Source: Rhodobacteraceae bacterium DSL-40 (GTDB taxonomy: Bacteria > Pseudomonadota > Alphaproteobacteria > Rhodobacterales > Rhodobacteraceae). Taken from it: a DNA stretch of 64,000 bases. The position numbers were made by a program, and so were the translations under genes. The stretch lies in assembly GCA_003258405.1 (NCBI GenBank), contig QKPN01000015.1, positions 1 to 64,000 of the forward strand, written 5' to 3'. The notes beneath the pieces were generated by a model. It worked only from the letters and a program-made list of their open reading frames with translations, did not search any database and was not told the DNA's origin. Positions 43,277 to 52,340 of this stretch are shown in pieces. Every line of letters starts with the position of its first letter. Position 1 is the first letter of the stretch.

Positions 43277-44584
43277 ATGCGTAACGAGTTCTGCGAGGAT
43301 CCCGATGCATTGATCGAACGGCTCTTCGGAGCCGGGGTCGTGCGGGTCCTCGATTTCGGGGCCTTCGGCCTGACTCTCGGATCCTGGGGAGACGACAATC
43401 TTACCGGCGGTCCGGGCAGCGACCTCTATTTCGACCCGATGGGCAACGACCGGTTCGACGGAACCGGCGGAAATGATGTCCTCCTGGGCGGCTTGGGCCG
43501 CGACACGCTGCTGGGCGGGGCGGGAAATGACGTGATCCATGGCGGCACGGAGGACGATAACCTGCTCGGCGGCCCGGGGAACGACACCATCGCGGGCGGA
43601 ACCGGCAACGACATCATCCATGGCGGTGGCGGATCCAACCTGCTCTTCGGCGGGGGCGGAGACGACCTGCTCGACGTGCGCTGGTCGACCTATGCCGCAC
43701 AGGCGGGGGCGGGCGAATCGGCCGAAGACTGGCGCGCAGCCAAGGAGCTCGCCACGGACGAGATGCATGGCGGCGACGGCAACGACACGCTCGAGGGATC
43801 CTTCGGCCGCGACCTGCTCCATGGCGATGCGGGCGACGACCACCTGCGCGGCCAGGACGGCGACGACCTCATCGACGGCGGCGAGGGCAACGACGTCCTC
43901 TCCGGCGGCAACGGCGCGGACACGCTGCTGGGCGGCGCCGGCGACGACACGATCGACGCCGGGCGCGGCGACGACCTCATCGACGGGGGCAGCGGCCGGA
44001 ACCGGATCGAGGCAGGCTCGGGCGATGACACCATCACCGGCGGCGACGATCGCGACATCATCCGCGGCAGCTGGGGCAACGATTCGATCGAGGCCGGTGC
44101 CGGCGACGACTGGATCGACGGCGGTCATGGCGACGACGTGATCCATCTTGGCGATGGCGATGATTTCGTTGGCGCAATCGACCAGCTCGGCCGCGGCGAC
44201 GACGTGATCTTCGGCGAAGGCGGCAACGACTGGATGCATGGCGGCCGCCAGGACGACTACCTCGATGGCGGCGACGGCGACGACATCCTGAACGGCGGCG
44301 CGGGCGACGACGTCCTCGTCGGCGGCAGCGGCTCGGATGTCTTCGAGATCCGCGGCCAGCATGGCGTCGACATGATCCTCGATTTCTCCGAGGAGGACAT
44401 CCTGCGCATCGGGCGCGAAATCAACGGGCTCGGCGACCTGAGTGCCGATGCGCTCGCGGCGCGCACCGAAGCGATGGGCGACGGCGCATGGCTCGATCTC
44501 GGCGGCAGCAACGGCATCCTCTTCTTCGGTGTCGATGCGGGCGAGCTCGGGAATTTGCTTCAGGATCGAATCGAATACTTCTGA
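43277..44584 (+). CDS. RTX repeat protein with internal non-repeat insertion
   Basis: A 435-aa acidic protein without a signal peptide. After a ~40-residue head (MRNEFCEDPDALIERLFGAG) it has two RTX blocks, about 40-133 and 165-350, split by a ~30-residue non-repeat helix-like insert (STYAAQAGAGESAEDWRAAK). The C-terminus (DMILDFSEEDILRIG and on to DRIEYF) is the cap and probable T1SS signal. Divergent from the 262-aa RTX gene, so co-regulation and export by the neighbouring T1SS are likely. Confidence 0.88.
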   Translation: MRNEFCEDPDALIERLFGAGVVRVLDFGAFGLTLGSWGDDNLTGGPGSDLYFDPMGNDRFDGTGGNDVLLGGLGRDTLLGGAGNDVIHGGTEDDNLLGGPGNDTIAGGTGNDIIHGGGGSNLLFGGGGDDLLDVRWSTYAAQAGAGESAEDWRAAKELATDEMHGGDGNDTLEGSFGRDLLHGDAGDDHLRGQDGDDLIDGGEGNDVLSGGNGADTLLGGAGDDTIDAGRGDDLIDGGSGRNRIEAGSGDDTITGGDDRDIIRGSWGNDSIEAGAGDDWIDGGHGDDVIHLGDGDDFVGAIDQLGRGDDVIFGEGGNDWMHGGRQDDYLDGGDGDDILNGGAGDDVLVGGSGSDVFEIRGQHGVDMILDFSEEDILRIGREINGLGDLSADALAARTEAMGDGAWLDLGGSNGILFFGVDAGELGNLLQDRIEYF

Positions 44585-44599
44585 TCCGACCTCGCGGCC

Positions 44600-44633
44600 G
44601 GATCCGCGGGCCGGCGCAAGGCCCCGCGGATCC
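44600..44633. terminator. Hairpin between convergent RTX and mscS-type genes
   Basis: Inverted repeat with 11-bp arms GGATCCGCGGG / CCCGCGGATCC and a GC-rich 12-nt loop, 15 nt after the RTX stop and just beyond the stop of the mechanosensitive-channel gene. Probably bidirectional. Confidence 0.55.
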
Positions 44634-44638
44634 CGGCC

Positions 44639-47008
44639 TCAGGTATCGTCCCCGTCCCCTTCCGCAAAATCCGAATCGGTCGGCTGGCCCGGCGCCACGC
44701 GCTCCGCCCCGGCAACAGGGCGCGACTTGCGCGGGCGCCGCCCCTCCTTCTTCCCCCGCTCCGAGACCGAAAGCACATGTGCCGGCGCCGCGCGGCCATC
44801 CCGGCCCCGCCCGAACCAGAGCGTGAGCTGCGGGAACGGGATCTCGATGCCGGCGGCATCCAGCCGTTTCTTCACCAGCTCGGAATAGGCCCGGCCCACC
44901 GCCCATTGCTCCCCCGGCCGCGTCTTGAGGCGCGCCCTGAGGATCACCGCCGAATCGGCCAGCGCCTGCACCCCGAACCATTCGATCCCGCCCAGAAGCT
45001 TGGTGCTCCAGAGCGGATCGGCCTGCAGATCCTCATAGGCCGCGAGTATGGCGTCCTTCGCCGCGTCGATATCCTCGCCATAGGCAATCGAGATATCCGC
45101 GAGATGATGGCTGTAGCCCATCATGTGGTTGGACACGAGATCGACCGAGGAGAAGGGGATGACATGAAACACCCCCTCCACGTCCCGCAGGCTCACCGAG
45201 CGGATGGTGAGCTTCTCCACCGTGCCGATCTTGCCGCCCGCCTCGATCACGTCGCCGACATTGATCGCGTTCTCGAACTGGATGAAGACGCCGGTGATGA
45301 TGTCCTGCACGAGCTTCTGCGACCCGAAGCCGATCGCGAGCCCGACCACCCCGGCAGAGGCCAGCAGCGGCGCGACGCTCACACCGATTTCCGAGAGCGA
45401 ATAGATGAGCCCGAGCAGGATGATGGCAACGAGCGAGGCATTGCGGAGGAGTGCCAGCAGCGTGCGCTCGCGGGCCGTCGGCACATGCCCGCGATGCGAC
45501 GCCAGCCGGTAGTCGATCCAGCCGTTCACCACCAGCCAGGCGGCGAACCCCGCCATCGCGATCAGCACGAGGCTCGTCACCGCGCCGAACACGTCCACCC
45601 CGAGGCGAAGCTCCACCCAGTCCCAGAGGGCGACCACGCCCACCACCTGCAGCGCGAAGCCGAGCCAGAGCAGGAAGATGATCCAGCGCGTGAGCTTGAG
45701 GAAGGGCGGCGCGAAGGCATTGATGCGCGGCTGGAGTTCGGGGAGCTGCCGGTGCAGCCGCTCGGGCAGACGCACCCCGCGTTCGGCCACCCCCCGCACA
45801 CCGTCGAGGACGAGAACGCCGACGGTAAAGGCCGCCGCGATCTGCGAGGTCGCCAGGAGAAGCGGAATCCCCTCGCCCCCGAGCGTCACCGCCTGATGGA
45901 AGAGAAAGGCGAGATAGGGCAGCGCGACCCAGAGCCAGAAGGGCGCGATCGCCGCCAGCAGCGGGAAGAGGATGCTCTCCTCGTCCTCCGTCGCGCGCCA
46001 CTCGCAATAGGCCGCCGGGGCCTTTCGGTTGGCGATCGCCAGCACCGCGACATAGAGGATCGTCAGCACGTTGATCGCAACCACCGAAGCCTTGGCCGCG
46101 ATGGGCGAACCGAGCTCCGAAACCATGGTGCTCACCATCACGGTCCCGAAGGTCAGCAGGCAGATGATCGCGATCGAATGCCGCGTCCAGTAGCGCGCCC
46201 GGTCGTCCCCGAAATGGAAGATGCGCATCTGCGGCGAGGCCGGGCTGAGAAAGGCGCGCATGGCGACGATCAGGAGCGCCGCGACGAAATAGGCCCCGAG
46301 GAAGGCCGCGCGCACCCGCTCCATGTCATCGCTCGCGCCATAGAGGCCGACGGCGATCAGCGCGGCGGGCACGCCGAGGCACATGGCAAGGAAATCGACC
46401 ACCGCACAGAAGATGCCAAGCAGCAGCCGCGTGATCGGCCCCTTGCTTGAGGCATAGACGCCGACCCGCCGGAAGAAGGGCCGCAGGAGCAGCCGCAAGA
46501 GCACCGCCACCGCGGTCGCCGCCAGCACCATCACCAGAAGCTCCGGCAACAGCCGGAGGAACGCCTCGCGATCGATGGCCGAAAGCGCGGTGAGGCGGCG
46601 GAGATTGGTGCGCGCAGCCCGGAAGTCCTCCCCGAACTGCGAAAAGAATCCCGAGCCGGTCTCGAGGACGAAATCTATGAGGCGCGCGCCGACGGGATCG
46701 TCCCGCCCTTCCGGCGCGCCCGCGGCATCCACCGCCGCCTGGGGCGAGGCCCGCGCGCTCGCCTCGGTCATCGCATCCGGCACCGGCGGTCCCTTCAGGC
46801 CCTCGGCGGCATCGGTCCGGACGGATTCCAGGATCTCGCTGCGGGCTCTCTCGCCGCCGATCACGTCGAGCAGGTTCTGCGGCGCCGTCCGCGCCGCCGG
46901 CGGCGGGGCCACCGCCTCGTCCTGCGCCTGCAGAGCCCCCACGGAGAGAAGCAGCGCGAGGGCGATGGCCCAGAGCCTCGTCAGGAAAACAGCGGCAGAA
47001 GATGTCAT
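44639..47008 (-). CDS. Large MscS-family mechanosensitive channel (MscK/YjeP-like)
   Basis: A 789-aa inner-membrane protein. It has a signal peptide (FLTRLWAIALALLLSVGALQAQ), a periplasmic part to about residue 150, about eleven membrane helices, and the MscS pore and beta domain at about 580-720: LLASAGVVGLAIGFGSQKLVQD followed by FIQFENAINVGDVIEAGG. The C-terminal ~60 residues are basic and low-complexity. It releases solutes during osmotic downshock. ATG 47008 gives the best signal peptide; an ATG at 47047 would add 13 residues. Confidence 0.88.
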   Translation of the reverse strand: MTSSAAVFLTRLWAIALALLLSVGALQAQDEAVAPPPAARTAPQNLLDVIGGERARSEILESVRTDAAEGLKGPPVPDAMTEASARASPQAAVDAAGAPEGRDDPVGARLIDFVLETGSGFFSQFGEDFRAARTNLRRLTALSAIDREAFLRLLPELLVMVLAATAVAVLLRLLLRPFFRRVGVYASSKGPITRLLLGIFCAVVDFLAMCLGVPAALIAVGLYGASDDMERVRAAFLGAYFVAALLIVAMRAFLSPASPQMRIFHFGDDRARYWTRHSIAIICLLTFGTVMVSTMVSELGSPIAAKASVVAINVLTILYVAVLAIANRKAPAAYCEWRATEDEESILFPLLAAIAPFWLWVALPYLAFLFHQAVTLGGEGIPLLLATSQIAAAFTVGVLVLDGVRGVAERGVRLPERLHRQLPELQPRINAFAPPFLKLTRWIIFLLWLGFALQVVGVVALWDWVELRLGVDVFGAVTSLVLIAMAGFAAWLVVNGWIDYRLASHRGHVPTARERTLLALLRNASLVAIILLGLIYSLSEIGVSVAPLLASAGVVGLAIGFGSQKLVQDIITGVFIQFENAINVGDVIEAGGKIGTVEKLTIRSVSLRDVEGVFHVIPFSSVDLVSNHMMGYSHHLADISIAYGEDIDAAKDAILAAYEDLQADPLWSTKLLGGIEWFGVQALADSAVILRARLKTRPGEQWAVGRAYSELVKKRLDAAGIEIPFPQLTLWFGRGRDGRAAPAHVLSVSERGKKEGRRPRKSRPVAGAERVAPGQPTDSDFAEGDGDDT

Positions 47009-47087
47009 CGCAGGGCGTCCCCGAATGGCCTTGCCATCTTCTGACATCGAAGCCCGTGGAGTCCCATGCAAAAGTGCCGCTATCCCC

Positions 47088-47564
47088 TCACTCCGATCGC
47101 AGGGCCTCGAGCCTCTGGCGCTCCGCGGCGCTGAGCGGCGGCGGCGCTTTCGCCTCTGGCCGTGCGGCCCGCGCGCGTCCACGGATGAAGCCGAAGGCGA
47201 TCGCCCCGCCAAGGAGCAGCAGGATCGGCCCGGAGAGCCAGAGCAGCGCGTTCGAGGCGTTGAACGGCGGGCGCAGCAGCACGTATTCGCCATAACGGTC
47301 CACGACGAAATCGAGCGCCTGCTCGTCCGTATCGCCCGCCGTGATGCGCTCGCGCACGAGCAGCCGCAGGTCGCGGGCGATGTCGGCATTCGAATCGTCA
47401 ATCGATTCGCTCTGGCAGACGACGCAGCGCAGCTCCCTGGTGATCGCCCGCGCCCGCGCTTCCTGCGCCGGGTCGGGAAGGATCTCGTCGGGCTGCACCG
47501 CGAGCGCCGCCACCGGCAGCAGGCAGAGCGCGAGAATGGCAAGAAGACGACGCATCAGGGTCAC
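47088..47564 (-). CDS. ccmH: Cytochrome c biogenesis thiol reductase CcmH
   Basis: A 158-aa periplasm-facing protein with signal/anchor MRRLLAILALCLLPVAALA, the LRCVVCQSESI redox motif at about residues 46-50, and a C-terminal membrane helix (LLWLSGPILLLLGGAIAFGF). It reduces apocytochrome c or receives electrons for heme ligation with CcmF. The start overlaps the ccmF stop by 4 nt. Confidence 0.93.
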   Translation of the reverse strand: MTLMRRLLAILALCLLPVAALAVQPDEILPDPAQEARARAITRELRCVVCQSESIDDSNADIARDLRLLVRERITAGDTDEQALDFVVDRYGEYVLLRPPFNASNALLWLSGPILLLLGGAIAFGFIRGRARAARPEAKAPPPLSAAERQRLEALRSE

Positions 47565-49549
47565 TCCGCCGGCATCGGTGCCGGACCGGAGGCCGCGGTT
47601 CGGCGCTTGGGCGCCCCCACCCGGTAGCGGCGGTCGCTGAGGCTCACGATGCCGCCGCCGGCCATGATGAGCGCCCCGGCCCAGATCCAGTTCGAGAAGG
47701 GCTTCACATAGGTCCGGAGCGCCCAGCCGCCGTTGGGCTGCGGATCGCCGAGCGCGACATAGATGTCCCGGGTGAAGCCACGGTTGATCCCGGCCTCGGT
47801 CGTCGGCATGCGCTGGACCGGATAGAGCCGCTTTTCCGGATCGAGCAGCCCCACGACCCGTTCGCCCTTCAGGATCGCCACATGGCCGCGGTCATAGCTG
47901 TAGTTCGGCCCCTGCCCGTGATCGACACCATCGAAACGGAGCGTATGGCCCGAGATCTCGATCCGGTCGCCCGCATGCACGACCCGGATGTCCTCGCTTG
48001 CCCAGGCCGTGATGCAGGCGATGCCGAAGATGCTGATCCCGAGGCCCGAATGGGCGAGCGTCTTGCCCCAGTCGGCCCGCGGCAGGTTGCGCATCCGGCG
48101 CAGGGTTTCCCCCAGCGGCGCATGGCCGAGCTTGGTGCGGCTCGTCACATCCGCCACGGCCCCGAGCACCAGCCAGACCGCGAGCGTGATGCCGATCGGC
48201 GCCAGCATGGAGGTCCCGGTCTGAAGCGTCCAGGCGAGCGCCCCGAGCGCGATGGAAAGCGCCAGCACACCCCAGAGCGGCTGCATCGCGCGGCCGAGCT
48301 TGCCCCGTTTCCAGGGCAGGATGGCAAGCGGCGGCAGGATCACCGCGATCGCCACCATGAAGGGCGTGAAGGCGAGGTTGAAGAAGGGCGCGCCGACCGA
48401 GACCTTGCGCCCGAACAGCAGCTCCGCGCCAAGCGGCCAGATCGTGCCGAAGAAGACGACCAGCGTCGCCACCACCAGCAGCACGTTGTTGATGACGAGC
48501 CCGCTCTCCCGGCTCACCGTCGAGAAGACCGAATTCGACCGCAGCACCGGCGCGCGCCAGGCATAGAGCATCAGCGAGCCGCCGATGAAGGCGCCGAGGA
48601 TCCAGAGCAGGAACACGCCGCGCTCCGGATCGTTGGCAAAGGCATGCACGCTCGTCAGCACACCCGAGCGCACGATGAAGGCGCCGATCAGCGAGAAGGA
48701 GAACGCGAGGATCGCAAGCAGGATCGTCCAGCTCTTCAGCGTGTCGCGCTTCTCCACCACGATCGCCGAATGCAGCAGCGCACAGGAAATGAGCCAGGGC
48801 ATGAAGCTCACGTTCTCGACCGGATCCCAGAACCACCAGCCGCCCCAGCCGAGCTCGTAATAGGCCCAGACCGAGCCCATCGCGATGCCGATGGTGAGAA
48901 ACACCCAGGCGACCAGCGTCCACGGCCGCACCCAGCGCGCCCAGGCGGCGTCCACCCTTCCCTCGATCAGCGCCGCAATGGCGAAGGAATAGGCCATCGA
49001 GAGCCCGACATAGCCGAGGTAGAGGAAGGGCGGATGAAAGGCGAGGCCCGGATCCTGCAGCAGCGGGTTGAGGTCGTCACCGTTGAGCGGCGGCTGGGCA
49101 AGACGCAGGAACGGGTTCGACGTCAGCAGGATGAAGCCGAAGAAGGCGACGGCGATCGTCGCCTGCACCGAGAGCACCCGCGCGCGCAGCGTCGGCGGCA
49201 GGTTCTTGCCCCACCAGGCGACCATCGCCCCGAAGAGGGTCAGGATGAGCATCCAGAGCATCATCGAGCCCTCGTGGTTCCCCCAGACACCCGCGATCTT
49301 GTAGAGCATGGGCTTGGCGGAATGCGAGTTGAGGGTGACGAGCCTCACCGAGAAGTCCGAGACCACGAAGGCATAGGTCAGCGCCGCGAAGGCCGCGAGG
49401 GTGAGCCCGAACTGCACGGAGGCCGCGGGCACCGCGACCCGCATCCAGTCCGACCATCCCCGGGATGCCCCGACCATCGGCACGATCATCTGCACCACAG
49501 CGACGAGGAAGGCGAGGATCAGGGCCAGATGCCCCAGTTCGACGATCAT
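47561..49549 (-). CDS. ccmF: Cytochrome c heme lyase subunit CcmF
   Basis: A 662-aa polytopic membrane protein with about 15 helices. The heme-handling WWD domain is WGGWWFWDPVENVSFMPWL near residue 235, and PLLQDPGLAFHPPFLYLGYVG lies before it. It attaches heme from CcmE to apocytochrome c together with CcmH. The ATG at 49549 (MIVELGHLALIL) is the conserved start. Confidence 0.95.
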   Translation of the reverse strand: MIVELGHLALILAFLVAVVQMIVPMVGASRGWSDWMRVAVPAASVQFGLTLAAFAALTYAFVVSDFSVRLVTLNSHSAKPMLYKIAGVWGNHEGSMMLWMLILTLFGAMVAWWGKNLPPTLRARVLSVQATIAVAFFGFILLTSNPFLRLAQPPLNGDDLNPLLQDPGLAFHPPFLYLGYVGLSMAYSFAIAALIEGRVDAAWARWVRPWTLVAWVFLTIGIAMGSVWAYYELGWGGWWFWDPVENVSFMPWLISCALLHSAIVVEKRDTLKSWTILLAILAFSFSLIGAFIVRSGVLTSVHAFANDPERGVFLLWILGAFIGGSLMLYAWRAPVLRSNSVFSTVSRESGLVINNVLLVVATLVVFFGTIWPLGAELLFGRKVSVGAPFFNLAFTPFMVAIAVILPPLAILPWKRGKLGRAMQPLWGVLALSIALGALAWTLQTGTSMLAPIGITLAVWLVLGAVADVTSRTKLGHAPLGETLRRMRNLPRADWGKTLAHSGLGISIFGIACITAWASEDIRVVHAGDRIEISGHTLRFDGVDHGQGPNYSYDRGHVAILKGERVVGLLDPEKRLYPVQRMPTTEAGINRGFTRDIYVALGDPQPNGGWALRTYVKPFSNWIWAGALIMAGGGIVSLSDRRYRVGAPKRRTAASGPAPMPAE

Positions 49550-49644
49550 TGCGCGGGCTCCCACTGCTGGCGACGCCCCCGGTTATGCGTCGAAATGCAA
49601 GGGGGATCAAATCAACAAAGGTCGAAGACCGCGCAAGATCGGGA

Positions 49645-50250
49645 TCAGCGCCGGCTGCGCCGCCATTCCTCGACCGGCGCGTTGAAATCGGGATCGCTCG
49701 CACGCACCGCCACCTCGACCGCGCCGGTCGATGTCCCGCCCGCGAGCCGCCGCACGGGCCCGCCAAGGAAGGGTGCGGCCTCGGCCCCGCCCTCGAGCGG
49801 CGTCTCCGCCGTCACCGAGGCCGCCGTCTCGCCGGAATTCAGCAACGCGCGGGCCGTCAGCGTGCCGCGGTTGCGGAAATGATGCAGCTCGCGCGCCCCG
49901 AAATAGAACGAGACCACGGCGCCCATCAGCCACCAGAGCGGCTCCGGCACGAGCGCGAGCCCCTCCATGCGCTCCGAAAAGCCCGCCGGTTCGATCATCG
50001 CGTAGATGAAGAGGCCGATGATGCCGAGTGAGAGCAGCGGCCGCGGCACCCGGTTCATCGCATTGACGAAACGGTCGAAGAAGCCGTCCGGCGTCTGCTC
50101 GAACTCGCCCTTGAACTGTTCGAGCGTCCTGGTCGCGCGTTCGAGATCGGCCGCATCACGCTCCGCCTGATTGCCGACGAAGACCTCGGCAACGCCGCCG
50201 ACGCGTTCCGCCACCCGCCCCATGCCGAGCACCGTTCCCATCAGTCCCAT
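49645..50250 (-). CDS. GTA-type holin (3TM holin family)
   Basis: A 201-aa protein. After a charged helical head (DLERATRTLEQFKGEFEQ) it has hydrophobic segments LLSLGIIGLFIYAMI and LWWLMGAVVSFYFGARELHHFR, matching the alphaproteobacterial holin family linked to gene-transfer-agent release (as in the R. capsulatus holin/endolysin pair). The C-terminal ~65 residues are probably disordered. Its start overlaps the endolysin stop by 10 nt, so both should be expressed together. Confidence 0.8.
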   Translation of the reverse strand: MGLMGTVLGMGRVAERVGGVAEVFVGNQAERDAADLERATRTLEQFKGEFEQTPDGFFDRFVNAMNRVPRPLLSLGIIGLFIYAMIEPAGFSERMEGLALVPEPLWWLMGAVVSFYFGARELHHFRNRGTLTARALLNSGETAASVTAETPLEGGAEAAPFLGGPVRRLAGGTSTGAVEVAVRASDPDFNAPVEEWRRSRR

Positions 50251-50852
50251 GCCGCAACCCTCTCGTCATGCTGTTCGCGGGTGAAGTGAAAGCGCGGGGC
50301 GATGAATTCCTCGGCGCGCGTGATCCAGCCGCCCTTGCCGCCATCCTTGCGGCGCGCGTATTTCCGGCTTGCCGGACGCCGGTCGGCGAGCCGGTAGTAA
50401 TAATTCCGCCGCGCCACACCATAGGCATCGACCAGATGCTCGGGCGCGAGCTGCATGGCGCGGCCGACCGTCGCCGCCGTGATCGGACCGATGGCGCCGT
50501 CAACCGAGAGCGGCAGGCCGAACTCCGCCATCAGCGCCTGCAGGATGCGCACCGCATTGGCGCCCGAGTTCACCTGCATGTCGAAGACGCTCGGCTGCAG
50601 CGGCGCGGGCAGCCGTGAAATGCCGGTCTTCTCGAAATAATGCGTCTTGTAGATCTGCACCGCCTGCTCGGGCGTCAGCGCCTTCACGTCCTCGGCCGTG
50701 ACCTTGCCGTCCCCCGTCAGGTCGATCCCCAGCGCACGCATCGTGTGGATCGTGACCCCGTGATTGGTCGCCCCGCCCGGATCGTCCGGGTCGTTCACAT
50801 ATCCTCCTTCGCGGCGCACGATCTCCGCCGCGATGCTCTCGACTGAATGCAT
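50241..50852 (-). CDS. GTA-type endolysin, glycoside hydrolase 108 family
   Basis: A 203-aa peptidoglycan hydrolase. The N-terminal GH108 motif is IVRREGGYVNDPDDPGGATN (catalytic Glu followed by the conserved Gly-Gly-Tyr), with IQALMAEFGLPLSVDGAIG as the family's C-terminal peptidoglycan-binding part. It degrades the wall once the holin opens the membrane. No capsid or other phage genes are nearby, so this is a stand-alone lysis cassette as in gene-transfer-agent systems. Confidence 0.85.
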   Translation of the reverse strand: MHSVESIAAEIVRREGGYVNDPDDPGGATNHGVTIHTMRALGIDLTGDGKVTAEDVKALTPEQAVQIYKTHYFEKTGISRLPAPLQPSVFDMQVNSGANAVRILQALMAEFGLPLSVDGAIGPITAATVGRAMQLAPEHLVDAYGVARRNYYYRLADRRPASRKYARRKDGGKGGWITRAEEFIAPRFHFTREQHDERVAAWD

Positions 50853-50896
50853 CTCGCGTCTGTCCCGTCATTGCGGTGAAAGAACGACGAGTTTCC

Positions 50897-50917
50897 CCCA
50901 ATTCGCCTAAAATTGGG
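50897..50917. promoter_or_regulatory. Inverted repeat upstream of the endolysin gene
   Basis: CCCAATT-cgcctaa-AATTGGG, perfect 7-bp arms, 45-65 bp before the endolysin start and outside ccmE. Its place fits an operator for lysis-cassette control. The regulator is unknown. Confidence 0.45.
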
Positions 50918-50998
50918 TTCATGCAGCGTGCGGTCGAGCCCCGCCGCTGTCCAGTCCGGCAAGATCCGCTCCCGAATCCACGCGGCGAGCGGCCCGGG

Positions 50999-51466
50999 TC
51001 AGGTCCCCGGCTGCGGATTGACCCCGGCGCCGGGGCGGTAGAGGCCCTGTTCCTTCAGCGCGTCGGCCACTTCCTTCGGCATGTAGCTTTCGTCATGCTT
51101 GGCGAGCACTTCAGAGGCGACGAAGACGCCGTCCTCCATCCGGCCGGTGGCGACCACCCCCTGCCCTTCGCGGAAGAGATCGGGGAGGATGCCGGCAAAG
51201 ACCACCTCCGCCGTCGCGCCGCCGTCCGTCACCGTGAAGCGCACCTCGTGGCCGGAACCGCGTTCGAGCGAACCGTCCTCGACAAGCCCGCCGATGCGGA
51301 ACCGTTCGCCCTCGCGCGGCGGATGTTCGGCAAGCTGGCTCGGGCTGCGGAAGAACTCGATTCCGTCGCGCATGCCGTAGCCGATCAGCCCCGTGGCCAG
51401 CACGAGCATCACCGCACCGATCGCGATGAGCTGGATGCGACGTCTCTTCTTCACTCCCATCGCCAC
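50999..51466 (-). CDS. ccmE: Cytochrome c heme chaperone CcmE
   Basis: A 155-aa membrane-anchored OB-fold protein that covalently holds heme and passes it to CcmF. It has an N-terminal helix (LIAIGAVMLVLATGLIGYGM) and the heme-binding His in VLAKHDESYMPKEV near residue 126. The GTG at 51466 fits GGGGGAG seven nt upstream; ATG two codons later is possible. The GTA lysis cassette separates it from ccmF. Confidence 0.93.
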   Translation of the reverse strand: MAMGVKKRRRIQLIAIGAVMLVLATGLIGYGMRDGIEFFRSPSQLAEHPPREGERFRIGGLVEDGSLERGSGHEVRFTVTDGGATAEVVFAGILPDLFREGQGVVATGRMEDGVFVASEVLAKHDESYMPKEVADALKEQGLYRPGAGVNPQPGT

Positions 51467-51491
51467 GGTCGGTCTCCCCCGGTCTTGCCCT

Positions 51492-52340
51492 CTAGCCGGT
51501 GAAGTGCCTTCGTGCAGGCGTCTGCAACCGGTTGAGCGCGGCGTTGAACTCTGCGCCGAATATAATCACCAGCCCGGTGATGTAGAAGAACATCAGCGTG
51601 ATGATGACCCCCGCAAGCGTTCCATACGTCACCGTATAGCTCGGCGCAAATGAGAGATAAGTCGAAAACCCGGTCGCCGCGATGATCCAGAGCAAGGCCG
51701 TCAGCAGGACGCCGGGCCAGACGCGCGTCATCGGCTCCATCCGCCGCCCCGGCAGGTAGCGGTGCATCCCGAAGGTGAAGAACCCGAAGACCAGAAGCCC
51801 GAAGCCGGTGCTGAGCAGGCCGGTCGCCGAGGGGATCTGGAGATGGGTGAACTGCGCGGTCAGCCGCAGGATCAGCGGCGCGAGCAGGATGGTGAGCCCG
51901 AGAAGCGCCGCGACGATCGCCCCCACGAAGACAACGACGATCGCGCGCAGGCGGTTGACCAGAAACGAATCGGGCTCGACCGCATAGGCGCGGTCGAAGG
52001 CGAGCCGGAGCGCCTCGACCGCATTCGAGGCGACATAGATCGCAAAGACGGCCGAAAGCGTCAGCAGCCCGCTGCTCCGCCCCGAGAGCACCTCCGTCAC
52101 CACCGGCTCGAGGGTGCGGGCGACATGGGCCGGCGCGATCTCGAAGAGCGCATCCACGATCTCGCCCGTCCGCTCCTGGCCCACGAGCACCCCGATGAGC
52201 GTGGTGGCGAAGATCAGGAACGGAAAGATCGAGAGCAGCCCGGAAAACGCGACATAGCCCGCCATCGCCGAGCCGTCGTTGCGGTTGAAGCGCGTGATCG
52301 CGTCCCAGAGGATGACAAAGAAGTGCTTGGTCCGCCTCAC
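51492..52340 (-). CDS. YihY/BrkB-family membrane protein
   Basis: A 282-aa membrane protein with six hydrophobic segments. Family features are [20 protein letters not shown] near the start, [17 protein letters not shown], and [23 protein letters not shown] near the end. The function of the family is not settled. It starts at GTG 52340, overlapping the argC stop by 4 nt; reading further upstream runs through argC in another frame. Confidence 0.88.
   Translation of the reverse strand: MRRTKHFFVILWDAITRFNRNDGSAMAGYVAFSGLLSIFPFLIFATTLIGVLVGQERTGEIVDALFEIAPAHVARTLEPVVTEVLSGRSSGLLTLSAVFAIYVASNAVEALRLAFDRAYAVEPDSFLVNRLRAIVVVFVGAIVAALLGLTILLAPLILRLTAQFTHLQIPSATGLLSTGFGLLVFGFFTFGMHRYLPGRRMEPMTRVWPGVLLTALLWIIAATGFSTYLSFAPSYTVTYGTLAGVIITLMFFYITGLVIIFGAEFNAALNRLQTPARRHFTG

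Noticed and set aside
42199-44584. Regular short DNA repeats that could suggest a CRISPR array
   Set aside because: The repeats are ~27-bp units in frame coding for GG-x-G-x-D-x-x-x RTX nonapeptides; no conserved palindromic repeat with unique spacers.
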